From the NCBI GenBank assembly GCA_027063785.1, contig JAMORC010000015.1, forward strand, positions 88,501 to 152,500: 64,000 bases of DNA, read 5' to 3'. The translations under genes and the position numbers were made by a program. The notes beneath the pieces were generated by a model. It was not told the DNA's origin. It was given only the letters and a program-made list of their open reading frames with translations, and ran no database searches. This DNA is from Desulfurobacteriaceae bacterium. Its GTDB lineage: Bacteria > Aquificota > Aquificia > Desulfurobacteriales > Desulfurobacteriaceae. Below, piece by piece: positions 33,683-41,188 of the stretch (its first letter is position 1; each line of letters starts with the position of its first letter).

Positions 33683-34563
33683 AAAGGACGCTCATACTTA
33701 CCGGAGAGTCCGGGGCTGGAAAATCGAGTGCTCTTAAGTACCTGGAAGACCTAGGCTTTTACTGTATTGATAACATTCCTCCGGACTTAATTCCGTCTTT
33801 CCTGAGTCTTATCGAGTCAAACCCTGAAGTGGAGAAGTCAGCCCTTGTGGTTGACGTCAGGAATCCGGCCTTCAGGACTTCTGCTCCGGAGATGCTCAAG
33901 AAAATTAAGGAGGCCTTTCCCGAAGCTGAGATCTGGCACTTCACGGCTTCGAAGGAGACCCTTCTGAAAAGGTTTAAGGAGACGAGGCGTCCCCACCCTT
34001 TCCAGAGGTATTTTCCCGGCAGGAGCTTGGAGGAGCTTATAGAGAACGAGCAGGCCTTCTACGAGGGTTTAAGGGGACTTGTAGACAGAGTGATTGACAC
34101 TACAAACTTGACACCCCACGACCTTAAAAGGAGCATCAGGCTGATCCTCAGCGTAGGGAAACCTCAGCTTCAGGTTACGATTATGTCCTTCGGCTTTAAG
34201 TACGGCGTTCCTTCGGGGGCGGACAACGTCTTCGACGTCAGGTTTCTTCCCAATCCTCATTTTGTTCCGGGCTTAAAGCTCAAGACGGGTCTTGATAGGG
34301 ATGTGCGTGACTACGTCCTGAGTTTTCCGGAAACTCTGGAGACAATCGAGAGAATATACTCCTTCATAAGCCATACCCTTCCACTATACGAAAAAGAAGG
34401 AAAGGCTTACATAACCTACGCTGTGGGATGTACGGGAGGACAGCACAGGTCAGTAGTCGTGGCCGAGGAAATCGCTGAAAGGCTTTCCCGGGAATTTTCT
34501 GACTACTCTATTTTTGTAGAACACAGAGAACAAAACGTAAGGCGAAAAGTTAAAGGTTCTTAA
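33679..34563 (+). CDS. rapZ: RNase adapter / P-loop nucleotide-binding protein RapZ (YvcJ family)
   Basis: The 294-aa protein has Walker A TGESGAGKSSAL at the N-terminus, then FYCIDNIPPDL, DVRNPAF, RRPHPF and the C-terminal half with SFGFKYGVPSGAD, DVRFLPNPHF and CTGGQHRSVV. These are the defining RapZ/YvcJ motifs. In enterobacteria RapZ directs RNase E to small RNAs that control amino-sugar synthesis; in other phyla the role is less clear. It starts at GTG, overlapping the preceding stop. A hairpin with 6-bp arms follows the gene. Confidence 0.92.
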   Translation: MKRTLILTGESGAGKSSALKYLEDLGFYCIDNIPPDLIPSFLSLIESNPEVEKSALVVDVRNPAFRTSAPEMLKKIKEAFPEAEIWHFTASKETLLKRFKETRRPHPFQRYFPGRSLEELIENEQAFYEGLRGLVDRVIDTTNLTPHDLKRSIRLILSVGKPQLQVTIMSFGFKYGVPSGADNVFDVRFLPNPHFVPGLKLKTGLDRDVRDYVLSFPETLETIERIYSFISHTLPLYEKEGKAYITYAVGCTGGQHRSVVVAEEIAERLSREFSDYSIFVEHREQNVRRKVKGS

Positions 34564-34576
34564 GTTTCTGCTCCTT

Positions 34577-34598
34577 CACAGCTGAAATTTCTGCTGTG
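34577..34598 (+). terminator. Hairpin after rapZ
   Basis: Arms CACAGC and GCTGTG (6 bp) enclose a 10-base loop, 13 bases after the rapZ stop, followed at a short distance by CCTTTTTCCC. It may end the nadK-rapZ transcript and so mark the boundary of the accessory region that follows. Confidence 0.4.
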
Positions 34599-34655
34599 GC
34601 GCTCTCCTTTTTCCCTCCAAAATTAAGTATCAGGTTAAATGGGAGGTCTGAAGTT

Positions 34656-36083
34656 ATGGATATGTTGCCGGAAAACTCTATGTCCCGTCTTTTGACGTTG
34701 ATAACGCCTTTTAACTTTGAGGAGATCAAGGGAAAGGTAAGTAAAGATACTGGTAAAGAGGTTATTTCAAGGGCTTTAAAGCTTGTTCGGGATCTCGGCA
34801 GAAGGGAGCTTGTTGTTCTTCCCGAAATCCTTCCCCATGAAAGGTTCTCTGAAGTTCTGACCTACTTTGACATCAGATGCCTTGAAGCAAAGAAGGAAAG
34901 CCTGAAGGCTAACAAGGATTCTCTGGTGCCGGTAGCTTTTCCGGGCATTCTTTATGAATCTTTCGAAGGAGACTTGGTTTACCGGGATTTCTTTATTCCG
35001 GTAATAGAGCTGTTGACCGTTCGTGCTTTGATCTGGCTGTTGAGGGAAGTGGGTTTCTGTTACGCCGTTATTGTTTGCAGTTCCTGGCTTGAGGATGTGA
35101 TATCGGAGAAAGGTAACTCTGAACTTAACTTGGAGGGTATAAGGGTCGGATGTTCTGCTCGGGTAGGAGATCTCAGGTTGATTGTTTTGGAGCTTGAGTC
35201 TTGCCCTTCCTGCGCTTCGGCTCTCCGGGAATCTGCAGAGAAGTCGAGAACGTCCGATGTTGACCTGCTTGTTCATATCCTCTCTCGGTTTTCACAGATG
35301 CACTGTATTGGTGGAAGCGGCAACCTTTCCTGTCTCTTCCTGAACAAACCGTCCGACTTTGTCGTGATTTCCTCTCCTCTTTCTTTGAACCCGGAAACGA
35401 TATCGGATGATGTTTTGGAAAAGGAGGTTTTTGATCTTTCGAGGGTAAAAAAGGTGGGAATGAGACAAGTGGCTCCGGTCTTTGTTATGGGCAGTGATCT
35501 GGAAAGCGGTGAATCGCTGCAGGACATTTTGGAAAAGCTCGATAGGGAAATTAGTGAAGAGAGGGATGAAGACAGGAAAGTCAGGAGGAGAAGCAGGAGA
35601 GAGGATCTGGAGAAACTTTTCAAACAAGCCCTGATTGAAATCGACAGGAAAAAAGGAACGCTGGAATCACCTGCTATCCGGAAGCTTGACATTCTTGTGA
35701 CCATGAAGAGGAAAAAGGGAATCGGTGTGGCGGTAATTCTTGATGAAGTTCCCGGGAGTGAAATCTTTATACCGAACCAGGATATAGCGATTATCCGCTT
35801 TAATCTCCGGAAATACTCTCCAGAAGAGGTGATTCTTATTGCCCTGATGTTGCTGTCTGAGTTCAGGAGATTTCCCTGGAAGAAAAATGTATCTGTAAAC
35901 GATGTTAGAGGAATCCTTAACAGGTTCTTTAGTGAGTTCGGACGTAACCTTAAAAGCGGTGACTTATACGAAGTTCTGCAGTTCGGAAGAAAAGTTCTCA
36001 GGGGAATTTTAGAAAGTGAATTTTCGGAAGCTGAACTTTGTCGCGGGCAGGCAGGAGTGAGGAAAAAATTAAATCGCCGTTAA
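34656..36083 (+). CDS. Unknown 475-aa protein upstream of the HslU-like ATPase
   Basis: I recognise no family. The protein looks soluble. It has an alpha/beta N-terminal half with ITPFNFEEIKGKV and RRELVVLPEILPHER, a CPSC pair near residue 184, and a very charged, probably flexible linker near 305-325 (EERDEDRKVRRRSRRED). The C-terminal domain contains KLDILVTMKRKKGIGVAVILDEVPGSEIF and a helical end. No protease, nuclease or NTPase motif is visible (no HExxH, no P-loop). ATG 34656 has GGGAGGT at good spacing; an upstream GTG at 34596 overlaps the hairpin. It lies 10 bases before the AAA+ gene with the same orientation, so the two are probably functional partners. Confidence 0.7.
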   Translation: MDMLPENSMSRLLTLITPFNFEEIKGKVSKDTGKEVISRALKLVRDLGRRELVVLPEILPHERFSEVLTYFDIRCLEAKKESLKANKDSLVPVAFPGILYESFEGDLVYRDFFIPVIELLTVRALIWLLREVGFCYAVIVCSSWLEDVISEKGNSELNLEGIRVGCSARVGDLRLIVLELESCPSCASALRESAEKSRTSDVDLLVHILSRFSQMHCIGGSGNLSCLFLNKPSDFVVISSPLSLNPETISDDVLEKEVFDLSRVKKVGMRQVAPVFVMGSDLESGESLQDILEKLDREISEERDEDRKVRRRSRREDLEKLFKQALIEIDRKKGTLESPAIRKLDILVTMKRKKGIGVAVILDEVPGSEIFIPNQDIAIIRFNLRKYSPEEVILIALMLLSEFRRFPWKKNVSVNDVRGILNRFFSEFGRNLKSGDLYEVLQFGRKVLRGILESEFSEAELCRGQAGVRKKLNRR

Positions 36084-36093
36084 GGGGGATATC

Positions 36094-37644
36094 ATGTTGA
36101 CTTTTGCCAGTTACGCTGTTGCGGAGAAGCTCAGCAGGCATGTTGTAGGACAGCGGGCGGCTGTTGAAGATGTTGTTTCGGCCATATGTGAGAATATGGA
36201 AGCCTTTTTCCTGGAAAAGCCTATGAAAGTTAACAATATCCTTCTCTACGGTCCAACGGGAAGCGGGAAGACGGAACTGGCACGGTCGATAACCAAGGTA
36301 TTGGACATTCCATTTTTAAAAGAGACTATGAACGACTTTACTTTGACAGGATATAAAGGTAGAGACCCTCAAGAAATAGTGACCAGGGACTTTAAGAAGC
36401 TGATTACTTCCGAAGAAGTAAAAGCAATCTCCGAGAAAAGAGAGAAGTTTCTGGTAAGAAAAGAGGCGTTAGAGGTTCTGAAGGAAAGTGATTTATCTTC
36501 CATCGAATTCCTTATAGCTCTTGAGTTTGCGTCTTCGACCGTTTTTATGACGGAAGAAGAAGCCCTTTCTATTCTGAGAGGCAAGTATAGGGGCAGGGAA
36601 AGTCTTGTGGATTCGGTGGCTTCAATGGTTAATATCGTGCTTTGGGATTTTGAGGGAAACATAAACATCGGCCATGCCATAGATGAAGCTGAGTTTAGGT
36701 CAAAGCCTTTTGGAGTCGTCTTTATTGATGAAATAGATAAGATCCTGATAAACGAGCGGGATGGTTATTCGGAGAGCTTCTACCGTCCCCTTCAGGAGTT
36801 TATCCTTACAATGGTAGAAGGTAGCGTTGTAACGCACGAGGATTGGGGCTCAATAGATACTTCGCACATAACCTTTATACTCGCCGGGGCTTTTATAAAC
36901 CACTCAATTGACGAGATAATCCCGGAGCTAAAGGGGCGTCTCAACGTTAGGGTGAAGGTGAGAGAACTCGGGTATGAAGATTACCTTGAGATTGCAAGGC
37001 TTCAAAAGCTTGAAATTCCCGAAATCCTGAGCGGAAAAGTGGTAAAAATCAGAGATGGAGTTTTTGAGGAAGTGGCAAGGATATGTGAGGAGCTTAATGC
37101 CGAGGAATACCTGGGAGCCAGAAGGATAAAAGAGGTGATCTCAAAGGTTAACAGGGCAATTAAAAAAGAGTTGACCTTTTTCAGCGGTGAGGAGCCTCTT
37201 GTTATTGATAAGAGCTTTGTAAGGTGGGCTGTTTCATTTGACAGCTCAAGGAGTACGGACTATCAAAGTGTTTCGGTTTTTTCCGATTTTTCCCGTGATT
37301 CCGGTTTAGGTAAGAGTAAACTCAACAAAACTAAGATGAAAGAAATTAAAAAGAGGCTTAGAGATAAGATTTTCCGGGACTTGGTCGAGAAGTATAGAAG
37401 AAAAATTGAGGAGTTCAGCGGTAAGTTAACTGTGGCGTTTCCCTTTTCCGTTAATGTTAAGGAGCTAAAGTTTAAGAATTCGGAGGGTAAAACCGTAATT
37501 GAGTACCTGGTGGAGAAAGGAATACTAAAGGAGATGACAGAGGGAAACTTTAGATTCCTTAAAAAGAAATTGAGCAAGAGGATTGTCGACAACATTTCAA
37601 GGCACCTGGTAGTTAGGAAATTTCCGGACGATATCGATTTTTAA
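36094..37644 (+). CDS. Divergent HslU-like AAA+ unfoldase with C-terminal extension
   Basis: The 516-aa protein aligns by eye with HslU across the AAA+ module. It shows LSRHVVGQRAAVEDVV, Walker A GPTGSGKTELAR (53-64), FTLTGYKGRD (pore-loop region; HslU has GYVGRD), an inserted I-domain (about 95-200), Walker B VVFIDEIDK (about 208-216), LAGAFINHSIDEIIPELKGRL (HslU: GAF...IPELQGRLP) and sensor-2 GARRI (near 340). It departs from HslU in two ways: Lys replaces the pore Val, and after about residue 385 a further 130 residues replace the short C-terminal tail that docks on the HslV peptidase. No hslV is adjacent. GGGGGAT precedes ATG. Confidence 0.82.
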   Translation: MLTFASYAVAEKLSRHVVGQRAAVEDVVSAICENMEAFFLEKPMKVNNILLYGPTGSGKTELARSITKVLDIPFLKETMNDFTLTGYKGRDPQEIVTRDFKKLITSEEVKAISEKREKFLVRKEALEVLKESDLSSIEFLIALEFASSTVFMTEEEALSILRGKYRGRESLVDSVASMVNIVLWDFEGNINIGHAIDEAEFRSKPFGVVFIDEIDKILINERDGYSESFYRPLQEFILTMVEGSVVTHEDWGSIDTSHITFILAGAFINHSIDEIIPELKGRLNVRVKVRELGYEDYLEIARLQKLEIPEILSGKVVKIRDGVFEEVARICEELNAEEYLGARRIKEVISKVNRAIKKELTFFSGEEPLVIDKSFVRWAVSFDSSRSTDYQSVSVFSDFSRDSGLGKSKLNKTKMKEIKKRLRDKIFRDLVEKYRRKIEEFSGKLTVAFPFSVNVKELKFKNSEGKTVIEYLVEKGILKEMTEGNFRFLKKKLSKRIVDNISRHLVVRKFPDDIDF

Positions 37645-37769
37645 TCAGCCTCTGAACCTGCGGAGCATCTTCCGGAAGTCTGGGATAAATCGTGTAGCGA
37701 GCGTCTTTGTGCTTAAAAACTTCTATGGAGCGGGAAGGAGAGCGGTATTTTTGGGTTTTTGAGTTTGCT

Positions 37770-37788
37770 CGGGTTTCTCTTGAACCCG
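37770..37788 (+). terminator. Hairpin downstream of the HslU-like gene
   Basis: CGGGTT and AACCCG form a 6-bp stem around a 7-base loop, about 125 bases after the stop codon. It is not followed by a real U-run, so it may be a remnant or a weak terminator. Confidence 0.3.
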
Positions 37789-37990
37789 GTTTAAGGTATC
37801 TGCCGTTTTTGTTGTTGCGGTTGGAGGCGGCACAGTAGGACTGCTATTCAAGCTGGACAGCAAAATCTCGCTTTCTCTTATTGTAATTGGTTTGTGGATA
37901 TTGGCTGCTGCATTCTTCACTCTTGTCAAAGCATGGTTAAACGTTAAAAATTGTATAGAGGAGATAGATAAATGGACAGAGAAGTTTTAA
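37784..37990 (+). pseudogene. 5'-truncated small membrane protein
   Basis: After an in-frame TGA, the frame encodes 68 residues with two hydrophobic segments (VFVVAVGGGTVGLLF and LSLIVIGLWILAAAFFTLV) and a charged helical end, EEIDKWTEKF. It has no ATG, GTG or usable TTG near its beginning. Composition and layout are those of a real two-helix membrane protein that lost its start. The stop overlaps a second small frame with a good GGAG site. Confidence 0.45.
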
Positions 37991-38081
37991 TAGCCACAGC
38001 AGTTGGAATAATCATCGCTTTATCGCTTTGATGTTTACCTATACTATGTATATCCTTATTTCTTCTGAAAAGAAAACGTGA
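37972..38081 (+). pseudogene. Frameshifted single-helix small membrane protein
   Basis: An ATG with GGAG upstream opens 19 codons (MDREVLIATAVGIIIALSL) that end at a TGA. An ATG overlapping that stop continues in another frame for 16 codons (MFTYTMYILISSEKKT). Joined by a one-base change they would form a 35-aa protein with one membrane helix and a basic tail. A similar sequence lies downstream of ruvB (46538-46714), which suggests relics of a repeated small gene. Confidence 0.4.
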
Positions 38082-38082
38082 A

Positions 38083-38235
38083 TTACTCCGCCATTTTAAG
38101 GTGAGCGGATAAGGTTTTTTGTATTTTGAGAGTTTCCTCTTCGGCTTTGATTATTTTTAGGTAGGTTTTTATGTTGGAGTGACTTAAGGTTCTGCCTTTT
38201 CTGTCGGAAAGCCACTTTTTCAAAACCTGATAACC
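38083..38235 (-). pseudogene. C-terminal remnant of a type ISP restriction-modification enzyme
   Basis: Fifty codons on the minus strand encode GYQVLKKWLSDRKGRTLS followed by a helical I-K-Y-KIIKAEEETLKIQ segment and a TAA stop. This matches the well-conserved C-terminal tail of type ISP / Eco57I-like methyltransferase-helicase proteins (GYQVLKKWLKDRKGR...). The frame is closed by a stop immediately upstream (38236-38238), where the 337-aa gene begins on the other strand. Only the last about 50 of an expected 900-1600 residues remain, so the gene was deleted or replaced. Confidence 0.6.
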
Positions 38236-38247
38236 TTAGGGGGGAAC

Positions 38248-39261
38248 GTGTTCGCTTCGGGAAGGATTTGTATAGATCTAAAAAGAGTCGGTAGAGAGGA
38301 ACTGTACGGTGAGGATAAATACAGGCTACTCAGGAATTTTTTTCTCAAACTGTTTGCTGAAGCTCCCGAGGAAGTTAGGAGAAAAGAAACGGAAGTATTC
38401 GGCGCAGTTCATCGCTTCCTCAATTCCCTGGATAAAGAGAGCTTTAACTTAAGAGGTTGCGGTGAAGAAGCAGTCGAATTTTTTAGGAGTTACGTTAATC
38501 CGGTTTTGAGAGGAGCTGATCTGGGTGTAGATGATGAGGGAACTGTTCTTTTTAAGTTATCCGATTTTGAAGTTCGATTGAATTCTTTCAGAGAACTGTT
38601 TTTCTACTGCTTCTTTTCGGGATCTCCGATAGAGACCATACTTCCCTTTTACTACGTAGACGACCACAGGCAGGAGTTTTTAAACGTTAATACCCGACTT
38701 TTGGATGATTTGTGTGTTCCTGTCGATCAGTTCCTGTCTTTCCTTTTAAGGTTGTCGATTCCCGGTTCGGCCGGAAAGCCTTTCTTAAAAAAGGTTCTTG
38801 AGAGGTGGCTCCGGAATGAAGAATCTGCGGCGGAGAGAGAAGTATGGCGTTCCCTGGGCCGAAAGGCAGAAGTGGGTGATGGGTGGTTAATTACCGATCG
38901 AGGAGTAAGGATTGCCTCCATCATCGGAAATTCCTTGCATGCCGGTTTTATAGAGGAGTTTTTTTCCGAGCACTGGGAAGAGTATGACGACCTCAAGAAG
39001 CAAGTAATGGCCTTCGTTTACATTTCGGCGGAAGGGGCAAAACTTGAGTGGGTGAGTAAGAATTTCGAGGTAATAAAGCGTGTTATCGACAGAAATCCTT
39101 CTATACTTAAGTTTGTTATGGATAAGACAGGTTTGGTTTTTGCTGTTTGCCGGGGAGAGTTTACAGGTGACGGCGTTTTTTTTGGAAATACTTACCGGTC
39201 TCTTTACGACTTCCAAAAGCCGAAAAAGAGTCGGAACTTTAAGGGGAAATTAGTTCTGTGA
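38248..39261 (+). CDS. Unknown 337-aa protein
   Basis: I recognise no family. The protein is soluble and mostly helical, with acidic and aromatic-rich segments (FRELFFYCFFSGSPIETILPFYYVDDHRQEFL near residues 113-144), a region WLITDRGVRIASIIGNSLHAGFIEEFF near 212-238, and a basic C-terminus (KPKKSRNFKGKL). No enzyme motif is evident. The GTG start has a GGGGGG run four bases upstream. It lies immediately after the type ISP relic, in the same orientation as the HslU-like ATPase and its 475-aa partner. The composition is that of a real gene. Confidence 0.65.
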   Translation: MFASGRICIDLKRVGREELYGEDKYRLLRNFFLKLFAEAPEEVRRKETEVFGAVHRFLNSLDKESFNLRGCGEEAVEFFRSYVNPVLRGADLGVDDEGTVLFKLSDFEVRLNSFRELFFYCFFSGSPIETILPFYYVDDHRQEFLNVNTRLLDDLCVPVDQFLSFLLRLSIPGSAGKPFLKKVLERWLRNEESAAEREVWRSLGRKAEVGDGWLITDRGVRIASIIGNSLHAGFIEEFFSEHWEEYDDLKKQVMAFVYISAEGAKLEWVSKNFEVIKRVIDRNPSILKFVMDKTGLVFAVCRGEFTGDGVFFGNTYRSLYDFQKPKKSRNFKGKLVL

Positions 39262-39275
39262 GCTTAGCAGTCGGT

Positions 39276-39893
39276 TCAACCCGCGTAGAGTAAGGTCAGG
39301 TGATCCTCCTGCGGGAGGAACGTTAGCGAGACGTTTACCTTAAGCCTGTAAAATAGTTCTACTGCTCCTTCCGACTTTGTCACTTCGTCCTTCCCTCCCA
39401 CTATGATTGTCACCGGGCATTTTACCTTTTCTGCCCAAGGTGAAAGGTCGAGGCTACAGAAAGATTTAAGTAACTTGAAAGCCTCTTCCTCCGAGAGCGC
39501 AACGGGAGGGAGTTTTTTCCTGGAGCAGAGTTTTCGGAACTCAAGGACAGTTTCTTGAAAGTTCCTTTCCAGTTTCCTTAGAAACCTCTTTACCACTATT
39601 TCCGGCTGAGAGATTCCTTTAAAGCGAAGGGTGGGGGCAAGCAGAATAAGCTCTTTCACTTTTGAGGGGAATAGGGCGGTCGTTATGAGGGCAACGGAAG
39701 CTCCGAGTGACCACCCTACGAGGGTGGATTTTTGGGATAGGTAGGCTCCGACTTCCTCGGCAAGACCTTCAACCTCGGTTGACCTGAAGGGAGTTTCTCC
39801 GTGTCCGGGTAAGGTCAGGTGTTCTGCGGCCTGAAAGGGAGTTCCCTTCCAGACCGCCGGTGAGAAGCTCCACCCGTGAATTGTGTAAATCAT
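39276..39893 (-). CDS. Alpha/beta hydrolase, BioH-like
   Basis: The 205-aa protein is a small alpha/beta hydrolase: IHGWSFSPAVW (oxyanion-hole HG motif), LPGHGETPF, the nucleophile elbow GWSLGA (Ser near residue 64), the acid in GGKDEV and the base in EDHLTL. The compact size and the GWS start resemble BioH/BioG-type pimeloyl-ACP methyl ester esterases, which would place it in biotin synthesis, but no other bio gene is nearby and other ester substrates are possible. The start overlaps the ctpA-like gene end by 4 bases. Confidence 0.75.
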   Translation of the reverse strand: MIYTIHGWSFSPAVWKGTPFQAAEHLTLPGHGETPFRSTEVEGLAEEVGAYLSQKSTLVGWSLGASVALITTALFPSKVKELILLAPTLRFKGISQPEIVVKRFLRKLERNFQETVLEFRKLCSRKKLPPVALSEEEAFKLLKSFCSLDLSPWAEKVKCPVTIIVGGKDEVTKSEGAVELFYRLKVNVSLTFLPQEDHLTLLYAG

Positions 39894-41188
39894 GCTGCCT
39901 TTTTCTTCTTTGTTCTGTTCATTTCTTCAAAGAGGTGAAACTCCTTAATTACTTCCATTGCTCTTTTAATCTGAGCGTCAAGCCGCTTTTCCCTCTCTCT
40001 CCTTATTTCCTCCGTTTTTTCCGGATGTTCTTCCATCTCCTTAAACTCTTTTTTGAGCTTTTCAACATCTTCTTTTGAAAGTTTAACTTCTATGTCCGGT
40101 TTTATTCCCTTTCCGTCAATGCATTGGTGGTTTGGCATGTAGTACTTGGCCGTTGTTATCTTTACGGCGTAGCCCATGTCGAGAGGATAGAGTGTTTGAA
40201 CAGAACCTTTCCCGAACGTTTTTTCTCCGACAACCACCGCCCTGTTGTTATACCTTAAAGCCCCGGTGAGAATTTCCGCAGCACTTGCTGTTCCTCCGTT
40301 GACGAGCATTACGACGGGGATATCTGTCGGTATGACAGGATCGTTGAGTGAAACGTACTTCTTTATGCTCTGCGGAATTCTGCCTTTCGTATAGACTATG
40401 AGCTTCCCTCTAGGGAGGAAGTAGTCGCTGATTGCAACGGCGGAGTCGAGGAGTCCTCCCGGATTGTTCCTTACGTCAACGATTATTCCTATTAGTTTCT
40501 TATCCTTTTTTAGGCTTTCGAGTGCCCTTTTAAACTCTTCGACTGAGTTTCTCTGGAACATGGTGAACCTTATGTATCCGATGTCCCCCGGGAGTATCCT
40601 GAATTTAACGCTCTTTATCTTTATAACCGCTCTGGTTAGCGTGAACGGCTTTGGTTCCGGCCAGCCTTTACGCCATATCCAAATCGTGATCTTTGTTCCC
40701 GGTTTTCCTCTCATAAGCTTTACTGCTTCTGACAGCGTCATGTCCGGCGTAACCTTTTTGTCGTTTATCTTTACTATCACGTCTCCCGGCTTTATTCCTG
40801 CCCTGTAGGCGGGGGTATCCTCAATGGGAGCTATTATCATAAGCCTTCCGTCTTTCGTCTTCGTTATCTGAATTCCCAGACCTCCGAATTCGCCGGAGGT
40901 TTCAACCTGAAACTCTTTAAGCTGATCGGGGGTGAAAAGTGTAGAGTGAGGATCAAGGCCTTCGAGCATTCCCTTTATAGCTCCCTCGTAAAGTTCCCGG
41001 GGCGTTTTCTTTTCAACGTACTTTTCCTTAACCAACTGGTAGGCTTCCATAAAGAGCTTAATGTACTTGAGCTCATCTTCCGAACTTGTCCCGTTCTTCG
41101 GCACGGCCGATAGGGAGGACTTTGCCAGTAAGGATAGGAAGATGATGAGAACGGTGAAGAAAAGGGAGCTTTTAAGGAACTTTTTCAT
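39890..41188 (-). CDS. ctpA: S41 C-terminal processing protease (CtpA family)
   Basis: The 432-aa envelope protease has an N-terminal signal/anchor (about residues 8-28), a region with YVEKKTPRELYEGAIKGMLEGLDPHSTLF, a PDZ domain (about 85-165, with FGGLGIQITK and GIKPGDVIVKIND) and the catalytic core. The core includes VRNNPGGLLDSAV, the Ser nucleophile in NGGTASAAEIL and the general-base Lys in GEKTFGKGSVQTL. A charged coil ends the protein. Such proteases trim or degrade proteins in the periplasm from their C-termini. The start overlaps the transketolase C-half by 4 bases. Confidence 0.92.
   Translation of the reverse strand: MKKFLKSSLFFTVLIIFLSLLAKSSLSAVPKNGTSSEDELKYIKLFMEAYQLVKEKYVEKKTPRELYEGAIKGMLEGLDPHSTLFTPDQLKEFQVETSGEFGGLGIQITKTKDGRLMIIAPIEDTPAYRAGIKPGDVIVKINDKKVTPDMTLSEAVKLMRGKPGTKITIWIWRKGWPEPKPFTLTRAVIKIKSVKFRILPGDIGYIRFTMFQRNSVEEFKRALESLKKDKKLIGIIVDVRNNPGGLLDSAVAISDYFLPRGKLIVYTKGRIPQSIKKYVSLNDPVIPTDIPVVMLVNGGTASAAEILTGALRYNNRAVVVGEKTFGKGSVQTLYPLDMGYAVKITTAKYYMPNHQCIDGKGIKPDIEVKLSKEDVEKLKKEFKEMEEHPEKTEEIRREREKRLDAQIKRAMEVIKEFHLFEEMNRTKKKKAA

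Larger units (their letters stand above)
37645..38247. other. 600-bp intergenic stretch with decayed gene fragments
   Basis: No intact gene of normal size is seen. On the plus strand there is a hairpin (37770-37788), a membrane-protein-like frame without a start, and two tiny frames that look like one frameshifted gene. On the minus strand, 38083-38235 encodes the end of a type ISP restriction enzyme. A minus-strand frame at about 37613-37740 (…HKDARYTIYPRLPED…) also looks protein-like, but I cannot assign it. The stretch reads as an insertion/deletion scar between the HslU-like gene and the next unknown gene. Confidence 0.6.

Noticed and set aside
34596..34655. Upstream GTG start for the 475-aa protein
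   Set aside because: It sits in the hairpin after rapZ and has no ribosome-binding site, while ATG 34656 has GGGAGGT.
37613..37740. Minus-strand frame encoding …HKDARYTIYPRLPEDAPQVQRLI…
   Set aside because: The segment looks protein-like, but it has no start, overlaps the end of the HslU-like gene, and I cannot match it to a family; kept only as a note in the intergenic entry.
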